This document shows, piece by piece, positions 42,578 to 51,596 of a stretch of 64,000 nucleotides of DNA. Where the stretch lies: contig NC_020520.1 of assembly GCF_000348785.1 (NCBI RefSeq), forward strand, positions 124,001 to 188,000, given 5' to 3'. The notes under the pieces are model-generated. The model worked only from the letters and a program-made list of their open reading frames with translations, ran no database searches and was not told where the DNA came from. The position numbers were made by a program, and so were the translations under genes. Each line of letters opens with the position of its first letter. Position 1 is the stretch's first letter. Origin of the DNA: Ilumatobacter coccineus YM16-304. Its GTDB lineage: Bacteria; Actinomycetota; Acidimicrobiia; Acidimicrobiales; Ilumatobacteraceae.

Positions 42578-42695
42578 GGTGTTGGTCTCCCCCTGGAGGT
42601 GTTGTTCATGGTTGGTGCCCGTCCGGGAGGCCCGGACGGGTCGGTGTCGACGCCGAAAGCGACGCCGAGAACTTGGTCGGTGGGTGCGGCCGATG

Positions 42696-43670
42696 TCATG
42701 AGGCAGCTCGATCGAACGGTCTGGTCAACGCTGCCGGAGGTGCGATGCGGCGGCTGACGATGACGAGCACGACGATCGTCAGAACGGCGGGAGCCATCGC
42801 CATCAGGCTCGACGACGCTCCTTCGACGATGCCGAGCGTCTTCAACTGCAAGACCGTGGCCGACACGATGCCGAACAGCAGCGCTCCGGCCATGACCCCC
42901 CACGGCCGCCAGCCGCCGAAGTAGACGAGTGCGATGGCGATGAAGCCCTGACCGGCGGTGAGGTTCTGCTGGAAGATGCCGATCTCGAGCGCCAGCGCCG
43001 CGCCAGCCAGACCGGCGAGCATGTTGCTGATCAGGATCGTCTGCAGGCGCACGCGGTTGACGCTCACGCCGAGTGTGTCGGCTGCTTCGGGCGTCTCGCC
43101 GACGGCTCGGATGTCGAGGCCGAACGTCGTCTTGTTGATCACGAACCACACGATCGGCACGAGGAGGAACGCCACGTAGACGAACACGTTGTGCTGGAAG
43201 AAGATCTCACCGATCTTGGGGATGTCGGACAGCAGCGGGATCTCGAACTTGCTGATCCCGGTGATCGGACGCGGTGTGCCGACCTGCTTCTGGAACAGCA
43301 GGTCGGTGAACCCGAGGCCGAACAGAAAGATGCCGATGCCGCTGATGCCCTGTTCGGCATGCATGACGACGGTCATGAAGGCGTACACCAGGCCCATCAG
43401 CAGGCCCACGAGCAGCGCCACGACGACGCCGAGCAGCGTGTCGGGAACCCAGTCGATGCCCGGCACCGTGCTCTTGACCGACTCGGCCCGCAACACCGTG
43501 AAGTACGAGGCGAACGCACCGATCAACATCACACCCTCGACGCCGAGATTCAGCACCCCGCTGCGTTGACCGATCATCTCGCCGAGGGACGCGAGCAGGA
43601 ACGGAGTCGCCAGACGAATGCCGGACGCGAGCGTCGCCACGAGCACGGAGACCGTGAAGAACTCACTCAT
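42696..43670 (-). CDS. ABC transporter permease, BMP importer (YufQ-like)
   Basis: This 324-residue permease has about eight hydrophobic helices and the branched-chain/nucleoside permease signature SLGEMIGQRSGVLNLGVEGVMLIGAF. GISGIGIFLFGLGFTDLLF and LAGLAGAALALEIGIFQQNLTAGQGFIAIALVYFGGW are typical. It overlaps the first permease gene by eight bases. Confidence 0.92.
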   Translation of the reverse strand: MSEFFTVSVLVATLASGIRLATPFLLASLGEMIGQRSGVLNLGVEGVMLIGAFASYFTVLRAESVKSTVPGIDWVPDTLLGVVVALLVGLLMGLVYAFMTVVMHAEQGISGIGIFLFGLGFTDLLFQKQVGTPRPITGISKFEIPLLSDIPKIGEIFFQHNVFVYVAFLLVPIVWFVINKTTFGLDIRAVGETPEAADTLGVSVNRVRLQTILISNMLAGLAGAALALEIGIFQQNLTAGQGFIAIALVYFGGWRPWGVMAGALLFGIVSATVLQLKTLGIVEGASSSLMAMAPAVLTIVVLVIVSRRIAPPAALTRPFDRAAS

Positions 43671-44835
43671 CGTTCTGCTCCGCCGGCGCTGACGTGGGCT
43701 CGGATCGACGCTCGAACCACTGGTGGATGCGCGATCGCAGCTTCAGCGAGCTGACCACCACGATGACGATCACGCCGTTCAGCGCGACGATCAATGCGGC
43801 CGGCACCTGGAGTTCCCGCTGCAACTGGATCCCACCGGTCAGCATCCCGCCGAAGAAGAACGACGCGGGGATCGTGGCGATCGGGTGGAGCGCGCCGAAC
43901 AGCGCGGCGACGATGCCGTTGAAACCGGCGTTCTGCGTGAACGCGGTGGGTCCTCCCTCGCCGATGAGTCGATGCGACTCGCTGCCGAACACGAGGATCG
44001 CGCCGGCGACTCCGGCACACGCACCGCTGAACGCAAGGGCCTGCACCACGCTGCGCTTCACGGCCATGCCGGCGTACTCCGAAGCGTCGGGGTTGTGGCC
44101 GACCGCCCGGAGGCGCACACCGAGTGCGCTGCGGAACAGGAGGAAGAAGCCGAGCACGGCGACGAGGACGGCGATCACGACGCCGAGGTGGAGTCGGGTG
44201 CCGCCGGGAAGCAGCGGCAGATGCGAGTTGTCGGTCAGGCGCTCGGTCTGCTGGATCTTGATGGCGCCTTCCTCGATCAGCAGGTCTTGGAGCAGGAAGC
44301 TGAGGAACTGTCCGGCGACGATGTTCATCATGATCGTCGAGAGGATCTCGCTGACCCCGGCGTACGCCTTGAGCGCGCCGGCCAGCGCACCCCAGCACGC
44401 GCCGCCGATGCCGCCGGCGATCAGGACGAGCGGAACGAGGATGAGGCGCGGCGTTCCGGGAATGGCGAGGGCGACCGTGGTCGAGAGGATCGCGCCGGCG
44501 ATGATCTGACCTTCGCCGCCGAGGTTGATCACGCCGGTACGGAAGGCGATGCAGATGCCGATGCCGACGAGCAGCAGCGGCATGGCCTTGATGCTGGTGT
44601 CGGCGAGCTGATCCCAGCCGCCGAACGCACCGTCGAACAGGGCGATGTACCCGTCGATCGGGTTCGCGCCGAGTGCCCGCAGCATGACCGCCCCGACCAG
44701 CAGAGCGACGACCACCGCGGCGATCGGCACGCTCAGCCCGGCGATCGGCTTGATCAACCGGAACGCGAGGCTCGGAGCGAGCTCAGGGGTCGTGTCGACC
44801 GGTGGCGGTGGCTGCTCGTTGTCGACGAGCGTCAT
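43663..44835 (-). CDS. ABC transporter permease, BMP importer (YufP-like)
   Basis: This 390-residue permease has about nine hydrophobic helices with FRTGVINLGGEGQIIAGAI, YAGVSEILSTIMMNIVA and GHNPDASEYAGMAVKR, the pattern of the first permease in BMP importers. It is the first gene of the importer operon, 108 bases after the ygfK-like gene, and may be co-transcribed with the catabolic genes upstream. Confidence 0.92.
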   Translation of the reverse strand: MTLVDNEQPPPPVDTTPELAPSLAFRLIKPIAGLSVPIAAVVVALLVGAVMLRALGANPIDGYIALFDGAFGGWDQLADTSIKAMPLLLVGIGICIAFRTGVINLGGEGQIIAGAILSTTVALAIPGTPRLILVPLVLIAGGIGGACWGALAGALKAYAGVSEILSTIMMNIVAGQFLSFLLQDLLIEEGAIKIQQTERLTDNSHLPLLPGGTRLHLGVVIAVLVAVLGFFLLFRSALGVRLRAVGHNPDASEYAGMAVKRSVVQALAFSGACAGVAGAILVFGSESHRLIGEGGPTAFTQNAGFNGIVAALFGALHPIATIPASFFFGGMLTGGIQLQRELQVPAALIVALNGVIVIVVVSSLKLRSRIHQWFERRSEPTSAPAEQNDE

Positions 44836-44943
44836 CGCGCGCCGTCACCGAGTTCAGCACGCGAGCGCGCTCCGACAACAGGGTTCGTAGCTATCAGAGC
44901 CCTCAGCCAAGCTGGGGGAGGTTTCGGCGGTGTTACCGAAGCG

Positions 44944-46761
44944 TCAACGGTCGCCGATTGTGTCGCGCCCCGCGGTGGGGACCGGCAGTCCCTCGGCGGC
45001 GGTGAGTACCGAACGGAGCGTCGGAACCTGGTCGTCGCCGCCGTCGGCCGCTGTGATGTCGAGTTCGCCTGTCAGGTCCAGCAGGAAGCGGGTTCCTTCG
45101 GCCGCTGCGAACCGATCGGCGTCGAGATAGAGGCGCGGTTTGATCTGCGCGGGGTCACCGTTCTCGGGGCAGAACGTGAGGCAGTTGCCGCATTCGTTGC
45201 AGAGTTCGCTGAACACGAGGTACTGCTGACGTCCCGAGACGGCGTCGTCGCCGTCGCTCAACGCGTCGGGTGTGGGCACCTTGAAGAAGGCGTCGTTCGG
45301 GCACACGGTGACACAGAAGTTGCAGGCCACGCAGCCCCACATCTCGAGGTCGTGGTCGACCGAACGGGGCAGCTTGGAGTTGCCGTCGAGGTGATAGCTC
45401 GACAGATCGGCACCCGTCACGTGCGCGAGGTGCGCGGCTGCGGTGTTCCGGCTGCCGGCGGCGGTCGCCGCGTCACCGGCTGCCGCTCGAAGGCCGGCCA
45501 GGTCGGTCGAACCGCTGTCGGCGACGGCCTTGCCGAGCGCCTTGAGCATCGGAGCGAGCCGACCGTATCCACCCGGCTTGAGGAGGTCGGAGCAGACCGT
45601 TGCGGGTTGCACGCCCATCGCGATCGCGTCGGCGAGGTTGTCTTTGGTGATGCCGGCCGAGAACGACACCATGATGTCGCCGCCCTGCTTCTGATGACCC
45701 GGAATCATGAACCGTCCGGGGAGCGCCGTGGCGAGTTCGTCGAGCACCGCGGTGGCGAGCACGTGCAGGGGTGCGCCCGACAGGTACATCGTCTGGTCGG
45801 GCATCCACTGCTTGTGGTTGTTGACGACCAGCGTGTTGGTCAGCTTGATGCCGAGGCGGTGACCTCGCTCCTTGGCGAAGTCGTTGAGCTCGTCGATGAG
45901 CGTGATCGCCCGGTCGAACGGGAGGTCGTCGTCGAACGCGGTCGGGACGAGCTCGACCTCCTGGTAGCCGAGTGTGTCGTGCACGATCTGCGACACGCGC
46001 TCCGGGCCGAGCAGCGTCGGGTTGAGCTTGACGATCACGTCGATGTCGTGGTCGGCGATCAGGTGCTTGACGATGGCCTCGATCTCGTCGGGTGGGCACC
46101 CGTGGAACGTCGACAGCGTGATCGTGTCGGAGATCGCGGTCGGGAACTCGAGGTCGCGGAACTCGGCGAACGGCGAGTCGTCGGGGATCTGCGCACGGAG
46201 CCGCTCGATCTCGTCACCGGCATCGGCCATCGAGCGGATGAACCCGGCGACCTTCTCCGACTGGATGCCCGCGAGGTCGTAGCCGACCGACATGTCGAAC
46301 ACGTGCGGACCCGGCTCGGGTCCGACCAGCTCGCGAATCGGTTCCCACCGCTTCAGCATCTCGATGATCATCCACGCTTTGACGTACTCCTCGAGGCTGT
46401 CGGCGATGAGCAGTTCCTGGCTCCACTCGATGTTGTAACCGATCGTCTCCATGTCGATGCACGGGCGAGCGATGTCGAGGTCGTCGATGACCTGCACCGT
46501 CTTCAGCTCGAAGAGTCGAGAGCCACCGAGCCACGACAGGATGATGTTCTGCGCCATCTGGCTGTGCGGACCAGCGGCCGGGCCGATGGGTGTTGCCGCG
46601 GGTCGACCGAGGAATTCGAACGAGAGGTCGATGTCGGGATCGGGCTTCCAGAACCGAGCGGTTGGCAGGTCGAAGATCCGCTTGCGCGTTTCCCATTCGT
46701 GGGCGATTCGCTCCAGCAGCATCGGGAGCGACATCGGGGTGAGCGGTGGTGTCTGGTCCAT
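44944..46761 (-). CDS. ygfK: YgfK-like iron-sulfur oxidoreductase, short form
   Basis: This 605-residue protein matches the YgfK family, called putative selenate reductase subunit in databases and related to dihydropyrimidine dehydrogenase. The TIM-barrel-like part has FEFLGRPAATPIGPAAGPHSQMAQNI, TITLSTFHGCPPDEIEAIVKHL and VIVKLNPTLLGPERVSQIV. Two 4Fe-4S motifs follow at about residues 460-530: CVACNFCVTVCP and CNECGNCLTFCP. E. coli YgfK is about 1030 residues and includes a GltD-like FAD/NADPH domain, which is absent here, so another electron carrier is needed. The ATG at 46761 skips a short upstream extension. It lies 119 bases after the ssnA-like gene. Confidence 0.85.
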   Translation of the reverse strand: MDQTPPLTPMSLPMLLERIAHEWETRKRIFDLPTARFWKPDPDIDLSFEFLGRPAATPIGPAAGPHSQMAQNIILSWLGGSRLFELKTVQVIDDLDIARPCIDMETIGYNIEWSQELLIADSLEEYVKAWMIIEMLKRWEPIRELVGPEPGPHVFDMSVGYDLAGIQSEKVAGFIRSMADAGDEIERLRAQIPDDSPFAEFRDLEFPTAISDTITLSTFHGCPPDEIEAIVKHLIADHDIDVIVKLNPTLLGPERVSQIVHDTLGYQEVELVPTAFDDDLPFDRAITLIDELNDFAKERGHRLGIKLTNTLVVNNHKQWMPDQTMYLSGAPLHVLATAVLDELATALPGRFMIPGHQKQGGDIMVSFSAGITKDNLADAIAMGVQPATVCSDLLKPGGYGRLAPMLKALGKAVADSGSTDLAGLRAAAGDAATAAGSRNTAAAHLAHVTGADLSSYHLDGNSKLPRSVDHDLEMWGCVACNFCVTVCPNDAFFKVPTPDALSDGDDAVSGRQQYLVFSELCNECGNCLTFCPENGDPAQIKPRLYLDADRFAAAEGTRFLLDLTGELDITAADGGDDQVPTLRSVLTAAEGLPVPTAGRDTIGDR

Positions 46762-46880
46762 GTCGGTCTCCAACGAGCAGTGCCCTGACGGCACGTGGCG
46801 GCTGCCCGCAATCTAACAAATTGTAAAGAAACGGCGATGAACACCGTGTGACGACATCGTGGCGAGATCGCGCGATCGCG

Positions 46881-47927
46881 TCACGCCATGTCGGCGAGCA
46901 CCGCGTGCAGTCGGGCGGCCTGTTCGCGCGCTTTGGCGCGGATCTCGTCGGCGTCGACGCGAGTGGCGACGCCGTCGCGCAGTGCCGGCTCGCCGTCGAT
47001 GTCGACGTCGATCGCCCTGATCGTCGGCGTGTACGCGAGGTGCCATGGGTCGATCGGGTCGTACGACCACGTGACGCGATCCGACTCGACCTCGGGGAAC
47101 AGCGCTCGGTTGTGGTCGAGCCACGACCACGCCGTGTCGGCGACGCATTCGAGGTCGTGCGCGCGGTTGGCGACGAATGCCAGTTGGAACTCGGCGATCA
47201 TGTCGGCGCCGATGCCGTCGGTGCCGAGCCCGATCGGGTTGGCGAACCGGGATGGGTCCGCGTAGCCCACCGAGTTGTTCATGTTCGAGCGCGGGTTGTG
47301 CACGATCGTGCCGCGCAGCCCGTGGTCGTCGGAGAGGAACACGCCGTGGATGAGCATCCAGTCGTCGCGGGTGAGGTCGCGGATGCGGTCGGCGGCGTCG
47401 ACGTCGTCGGGCCCTTCGGCCACGTGGATGTGCACACCGACGTCGTGCTTCGCAGCGAGTTCGGCGGCCGCCGCGAGCGTGTCGTCGGAGCAGGTGAACG
47501 CCGCGTGCACGCCGACCATCGCTCGGCGACCGGTGTCGGCGCAGTCCGTCAGGTAGCGGTCGTTCTCGGCCAACCCGCGCGCCGCCCCGTCGGCACCGTG
47601 ACGATCGGTGACGCCGTAACAGGTGCTGACGCGGACCCCGACCTCCTCACACGCATCGGCGATGACCGACATCGACCCCTCGATCGCGTTCGGCGACTCG
47701 TGGTGGTCGATGATCGCCGTGGTGCCGGCTTCGAGCGCTTCGAGCGCACCGAGCTTGGCCGACCACTCGATCATCTCGAGGTCGAGCGCCCGGTCGAGTC
47801 GCCACCACACGTTCTCGAGCACGCCGAGGAAACTGGTGGGGTCGTTCGGCGGCGGCGGCATCCCGCGAGCGAGCGCCGAGTAGAGGTGATGGTGTGCGCA
47901 CACCATCCCAGCGGTCACGGCGCTCAT
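46881..47927 (-). CDS. ssnA: SsnA-like aminohydrolase, N-terminally short
   Basis: This 348-residue amidohydrolase resembles SsnA and guanine deaminase-type chlorohydrolases. Metal ligands are visible in VCAHHHLYSALARG, HIHVAEG, the IHG/HNPRSNMN region and GLGTDGIGADM. Relatives of about 440 residues begin with a 50-60 residue beta-sandwich piece that is missing here; the frame starts right after the xdhD-like stop (one base between). Either the short form is functional or the front part was lost. It probably deaminates a purine-like ring. Confidence 0.82.
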   Translation of the reverse strand: MSAVTAGMVCAHHHLYSALARGMPPPPNDPTSFLGVLENVWWRLDRALDLEMIEWSAKLGALEALEAGTTAIIDHHESPNAIEGSMSVIADACEEVGVRVSTCYGVTDRHGADGAARGLAENDRYLTDCADTGRRAMVGVHAAFTCSDDTLAAAAELAAKHDVGVHIHVAEGPDDVDAADRIRDLTRDDWMLIHGVFLSDDHGLRGTIVHNPRSNMNNSVGYADPSRFANPIGLGTDGIGADMIAEFQLAFVANRAHDLECVADTAWSWLDHNRALFPEVESDRVTWSYDPIDPWHLAYTPTIRAIDVDIDGEPALRDGVATRVDADEIRAKAREQAARLHAVLADMA

Positions 47928-47928
47928 G

Positions 47929-50571
47929 TCAGGTCCAGGCGCTCGCTCGTTCGCGGTTGGCCTCGTTGCGCATCGGCAACTCGTTGTGCCACTCGCCCGA
48001 CTGCTTGCGGATCGCACCGGCCACCGCGCCGGCCGTGGGGACGAGTCCGATCTCGCCGACGCCCTTGATGCCGTACGGCGAGTCGGGCTGCGCCGACTCG
48101 ACGAGGATCACATCGACCGGCGGCATGTCCTTGGGGCGGATGATGTCGAGGCTGCGCAAGGTGGTGTTGACGGGGAACCCGGTCTCGTCGCACGGGAAGC
48201 CCTCGCTCAGCGCGTAGCCCAACCCCATGTGCACGGCGCCTTCGATCTGGCCTTCGCACAGCATCGGGTTGACCGCCTTGCCGACGTCGTGCGCGGCGAT
48301 GACGTTCTCGATCTCTCCCGTCTCGGGGTCCATCACGACGACCTGCGCCGCGTAGCCGAACGTGGAGTGGATGATCGGGTTGTCGATCGCGTTGCCGGCG
48401 GCCTTCGCCTCCTCGATCTGGCCGAGCGAACTCGTCCAGTCGACGCGGTACTCGCCTTCGTAGTCGACACCGACCTTGCACCCGTCGGCGCGAGCAGCCT
48501 CGCACGCCGCCTTCACCGAGCCCGCACCCATCAGCGTGCCGCGCGACCCGGTGGTCTGGCCGGCGCCGAGTTCGCGAGTCGAGTCGACGATCACGTCGAT
48601 GCGCTCGGCCGGGATGCCGAGTTCTTCGACGGCAACCTGGAGGCACACGGTGTGCACGCCCTGGCCCATCTCGGTCCAGCAGTGCCGCACCTCGACGCGA
48701 CCCGGCTCGCCGTCGACGGGTTCGAGGAAGTGCACGACGGCCTTGGCGATCTCCTTGAAGCCGTTGCCGAGGCCCGAGTTCTTCAACCCGAGGCCCATTC
48801 CGACCGCCTTGCCCGCCGCCATCGCTTCGTCGTACGCGGGCTTCACCGCGTCGAGGCACATGCGCGCGCCCTTGCAGCCGTCGTCCATTTTCTGGCCCGG
48901 CCCCCAGACGGTTCCGGGCGTCACCACGTTGCGACTGCGGATCTCCCAACCGGTGATGCCGACCTGCTCGGCGAGACGTTCGAGCACACCTTCCATCGCG
49001 AACTGCGCCTGGTTGGCGCCGAACCCGCGGAACGCTCCACACACCGAGTTGTTCGTGCGCACGGCGACGGCCTCGACGTCGACGTTGCCCACGAGGTACG
49101 GCCCGGTGGCGTGCCCTGCCGCTCGTTCGAGCACCTTCATCCCGACCGAGGCGTAGGGACCCGAGTCGCCGATCATGCGGACCTTGATGGCGGTGAGCTT
49201 GCCGTCGGCATCGCACCCCGCTTGGTAGTGCATGCGGATCGGGTGCCGCTTCGGATGCATCAGCAACGACTCTTCGCGTGACAGCGTGATCTTGACCGGT
49301 CGTCCGGTCTTCCACGCGGCCAGCGCGGTGTGCGCTTGGTTCGACATGTCTTCCTTGCCGCCGAAGGCGCCGCCGTTCGAGACGAGTTCGGTGGTGACCC
49401 GGTCGGTGTCGATGCCGAGCATGGCCGCGATGTCGTTGCGGTCGTCCCAGATGCCCTGGCCGCCGGAGTAGACGTACAGCGACTCGGGCTCATCGCCCGA
49501 TCCGTCGGCGGGCATGGTCGGCACCGCAAGGGTCGATTCGGGTTCGAGGAACGCGTGCTCGATGCGCTGCGTCTGGAACACCTCGTCGACCGTGAAGGCC
49601 GACTCGGCGAGGGCGGCGTCGACATCGCCACGTGAATACGTCGACGTCGACAGCGTGTTGCCGTCGAGTTCCCACACCGCAGGATCGTCGCTCTCGACGA
49701 CGCGCACCGGGTCGACCATCGGTTCGAGCACGTCGTAGGTGACCTCGACGAGTTCGACCGCGTCGCGTGCGATCTTGCGGGTGTCGGCCACGACGATGGC
49801 GAGCACGTCGCCGCGGTACGAGGTGCGACCACCCACCGGGATCATGACCGGCCAGTCCTTGTGGATGATGCCGACGCGCTGGGCGGCAGGAATGTCGGCG
49901 GCGGTGTAGACCGCGTGCACGCCCTCGATCTCCAGCGCCTTCGACGCGTCGATGCCGACGATGTCGGCTCGTGCGTGATCGGTCAGGCGCAGCGCGCCGT
50001 GGAGCATCCCGTCGGGGCGCATGTCGTCGATGAAGTCGCGCACGCCGACCGAGAGTTCACGGCCTTCGTACTTCACGCCGCGCGAGCCGACACCGCCGGG
50101 TTGCACGACGACGGGGACGTTGTCGTGGGCGAGTGCTTCGACGGCATCGAGGACCTTGATGTAGCCCGTGCATCGGCAGAGGTGTGCGCCGAGGTGGCGC
50201 GACGCCTGCTCGCGAGTGAGGTCGGCACCGTTCTTGTCGATCAACGCCTTGGTGCGCACGACGATGCCCGGCGTGCAGAAGCCACACTGCAGCGCGCCGC
50301 ACGCAGCGAACGCGTCGGCCATCCGGTCGACCTCGGCCTGGTCGAAGCCTTCCAGCGTCACGACCTCCGAACCGGCGATCTTCTCCATCGACGTCTGGCA
50401 CGACACGCGGGCCTTGCCATCGATCAGCACGGTGCAACACCCGCACTGTCCGGTCGGCGAGCAGCCGTCCTTCGGCGAGGTGATGTCGAGTTCCTCACGC
50501 AGTGCTGCGAGCAGGTGCGGGTGGTCGTCGCGGACCTCGACCTGCTCGCCGTTGACGGTGAATTCGGTCAT
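47929..50571 (-). CDS. xdhD: XdhD-type molybdenum hydroxylase (2Fe-2S and Mo domains fused)
   Basis: This 880-residue protein fuses an iron-sulfur domain and a molybdopterin domain. Residues 1-150 have two 2Fe-2S sites: CSPTGQCGCCTVLIDGKARVSC (Cys37, 43, 46, 58) and CGFCTPG with LCRCTGY. The Mo part has GGAFGGKED, GAFRGFGANQAQFAMEG, EMGQGVHTVCLQVA and the catalytic Glu loop KGVGEIGLVP. No FAD domain is present. This layout equals E. coli XdhD, placed in the selenium-dependent xanthine dehydrogenase group. It hydroxylates purines or similar rings. Its start overlaps the amidase gene by four bases. Confidence 0.9.
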   Translation of the reverse strand: MTEFTVNGEQVEVRDDHPHLLAALREELDITSPKDGCSPTGQCGCCTVLIDGKARVSCQTSMEKIAGSEVVTLEGFDQAEVDRMADAFAACGALQCGFCTPGIVVRTKALIDKNGADLTREQASRHLGAHLCRCTGYIKVLDAVEALAHDNVPVVVQPGGVGSRGVKYEGRELSVGVRDFIDDMRPDGMLHGALRLTDHARADIVGIDASKALEIEGVHAVYTAADIPAAQRVGIIHKDWPVMIPVGGRTSYRGDVLAIVVADTRKIARDAVELVEVTYDVLEPMVDPVRVVESDDPAVWELDGNTLSTSTYSRGDVDAALAESAFTVDEVFQTQRIEHAFLEPESTLAVPTMPADGSGDEPESLYVYSGGQGIWDDRNDIAAMLGIDTDRVTTELVSNGGAFGGKEDMSNQAHTALAAWKTGRPVKITLSREESLLMHPKRHPIRMHYQAGCDADGKLTAIKVRMIGDSGPYASVGMKVLERAAGHATGPYLVGNVDVEAVAVRTNNSVCGAFRGFGANQAQFAMEGVLERLAEQVGITGWEIRSRNVVTPGTVWGPGQKMDDGCKGARMCLDAVKPAYDEAMAAGKAVGMGLGLKNSGLGNGFKEIAKAVVHFLEPVDGEPGRVEVRHCWTEMGQGVHTVCLQVAVEELGIPAERIDVIVDSTRELGAGQTTGSRGTLMGAGSVKAACEAARADGCKVGVDYEGEYRVDWTSSLGQIEEAKAAGNAIDNPIIHSTFGYAAQVVVMDPETGEIENVIAAHDVGKAVNPMLCEGQIEGAVHMGLGYALSEGFPCDETGFPVNTTLRSLDIIRPKDMPPVDVILVESAQPDSPYGIKGVGEIGLVPTAGAVAGAIRKQSGEWHNELPMRNEANRERASAWT

Positions 50572-51596
50572 TGCGCTTGCTCCTTCGTCGATGCGGGTAT
50601 CACGGCGTCCTCGGGTGTCAGCTTGGTCGACTCGGTCTCGATGGCGGCGACGACCAACGATGGCGGCCCGTCGGTGATGGCGGTGTACATGTCGGGTCGC
50701 CGGTAGCGGTCGAAGTCGAACAGAGTCTTCTTGTACCGATCGCACATGTCGAGGTCGCAGCGCGCCATGACGAGTTCGTCGTCGATCGTGGTGGCCTGAG
50801 CGACGATCTGACCCGACGGCGCGATGATGACCGTCTGGGCCAGCGACTCGACGCCTTCCTCGACACCGCCCTTCGCGACGCCGATGACCCAGGTGCCGTT
50901 CTGGTAGGCGCCCGCCTGCATGACGAGGTGGTTGTGGAACGCCTGCAGCGGATTCTGCGACGGATCGGGCGCGTAGTCGAGCGGCGTGTTGTAGCCGATG
51001 AGGATCATCTCGGCGCCCTGCAATCCCATCACCCGGTACGTCTCGGGCCAGCGGCGGTCGTTGCAGATCGCCATGCCGATCGTGCCGCCGAACGCTTCGT
51101 GCACTCGGAAGCCGTCGGGTGACTCCTCGAAGTACCGACGCTCGAGGTGTTGAAACTTGCGCCACGGCTCGTGTCGTTCGTGGCCGGGAATGTGGACCTT
51201 GCGGTACTTGCCGACGACCTCGCCTTCGCGGTCGACGAGGATGTAGACGTTGTAGCGGTGGCCGTCGGGCGTGAGTTCGGCGTAGCCGAGACAGAAACCC
51301 ACGGCGAGTCGCTTCGCCTCGTCGAACAACCGCTGCGTCGCCGTGTTGGGCATCTCGATCTCGTAGTACGAGTCGAGTTCGGTCGTGTCGCCCTCGATCT
51401 CGTCGCCTTCGCCGTCGTCGAGATGCCAGCGGGGGAAGAAGGTGGTGAGCGCGAGTTCGGGGAACACGACGAGTTCGCAGCCGCGAGCCGCGCCCTGGTG
51501 GAGGAGCGCGATGAGTCGGTCGACGACCTGCTCGCGGGTCTCGTCGCGGGCGATCGGCCCGAGCTGGGCGGCTCCGACGTCGATGAAACGGGTCAT
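50568..51596 (-). CDS. N-carbamoyl-D-amino-acid hydrolase-like amidase (nitrilase family)
   Basis: This 342-residue nitrilase-fold enzyme has the Glu-Lys-Cys triad: VVFPELALTTFFPRW, KYRKVHIPGH and AICNDRRWPETYRVMG. The last segment is the hallmark of N-carbamoyl-D-amino-acid amidohydrolases, which release CO2 and ammonia from carbamoylated amines. In this cluster it could open ureido products of purine, pyrimidine or hydantoin breakdown. It overlaps both neighbours by four bases, proving an operon. Confidence 0.88.
   Translation of the reverse strand: MTRFIDVGAAQLGPIARDETREQVVDRLIALLHQGAARGCELVVFPELALTTFFPRWHLDDGEGDEIEGDTTELDSYYEIEMPNTATQRLFDEAKRLAVGFCLGYAELTPDGHRYNVYILVDREGEVVGKYRKVHIPGHERHEPWRKFQHLERRYFEESPDGFRVHEAFGGTIGMAICNDRRWPETYRVMGLQGAEMILIGYNTPLDYAPDPSQNPLQAFHNHLVMQAGAYQNGTWVIGVAKGGVEEGVESLAQTVIIAPSGQIVAQATTIDDELVMARCDLDMCDRYKKTLFDFDRYRRPDMYTAITDGPPSLVVAAIETESTKLTPEDAVIPASTKEQAQ

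Noticed and set aside
43723-46788. 1021-residue open frame antisense to the permease and ygfK-like genes
   Set aside because: It crosses two real genes and an intergenic gap and shows only antisense composition.
47928-48017. Upstream extension of the SsnA-like protein
   Set aside because: The extra 30 residues are Arg/Ser/Thr-rich antisense-like sequence within the Mo hydroxylase gene and do not resemble the missing beta-sandwich strands.
50572-51165. N-terminal extension of the Mo hydroxylase
   Set aside because: It overlaps the amidase gene in another frame; the 2Fe-2S domain starts normally at 50571 with a 4-base overlap.
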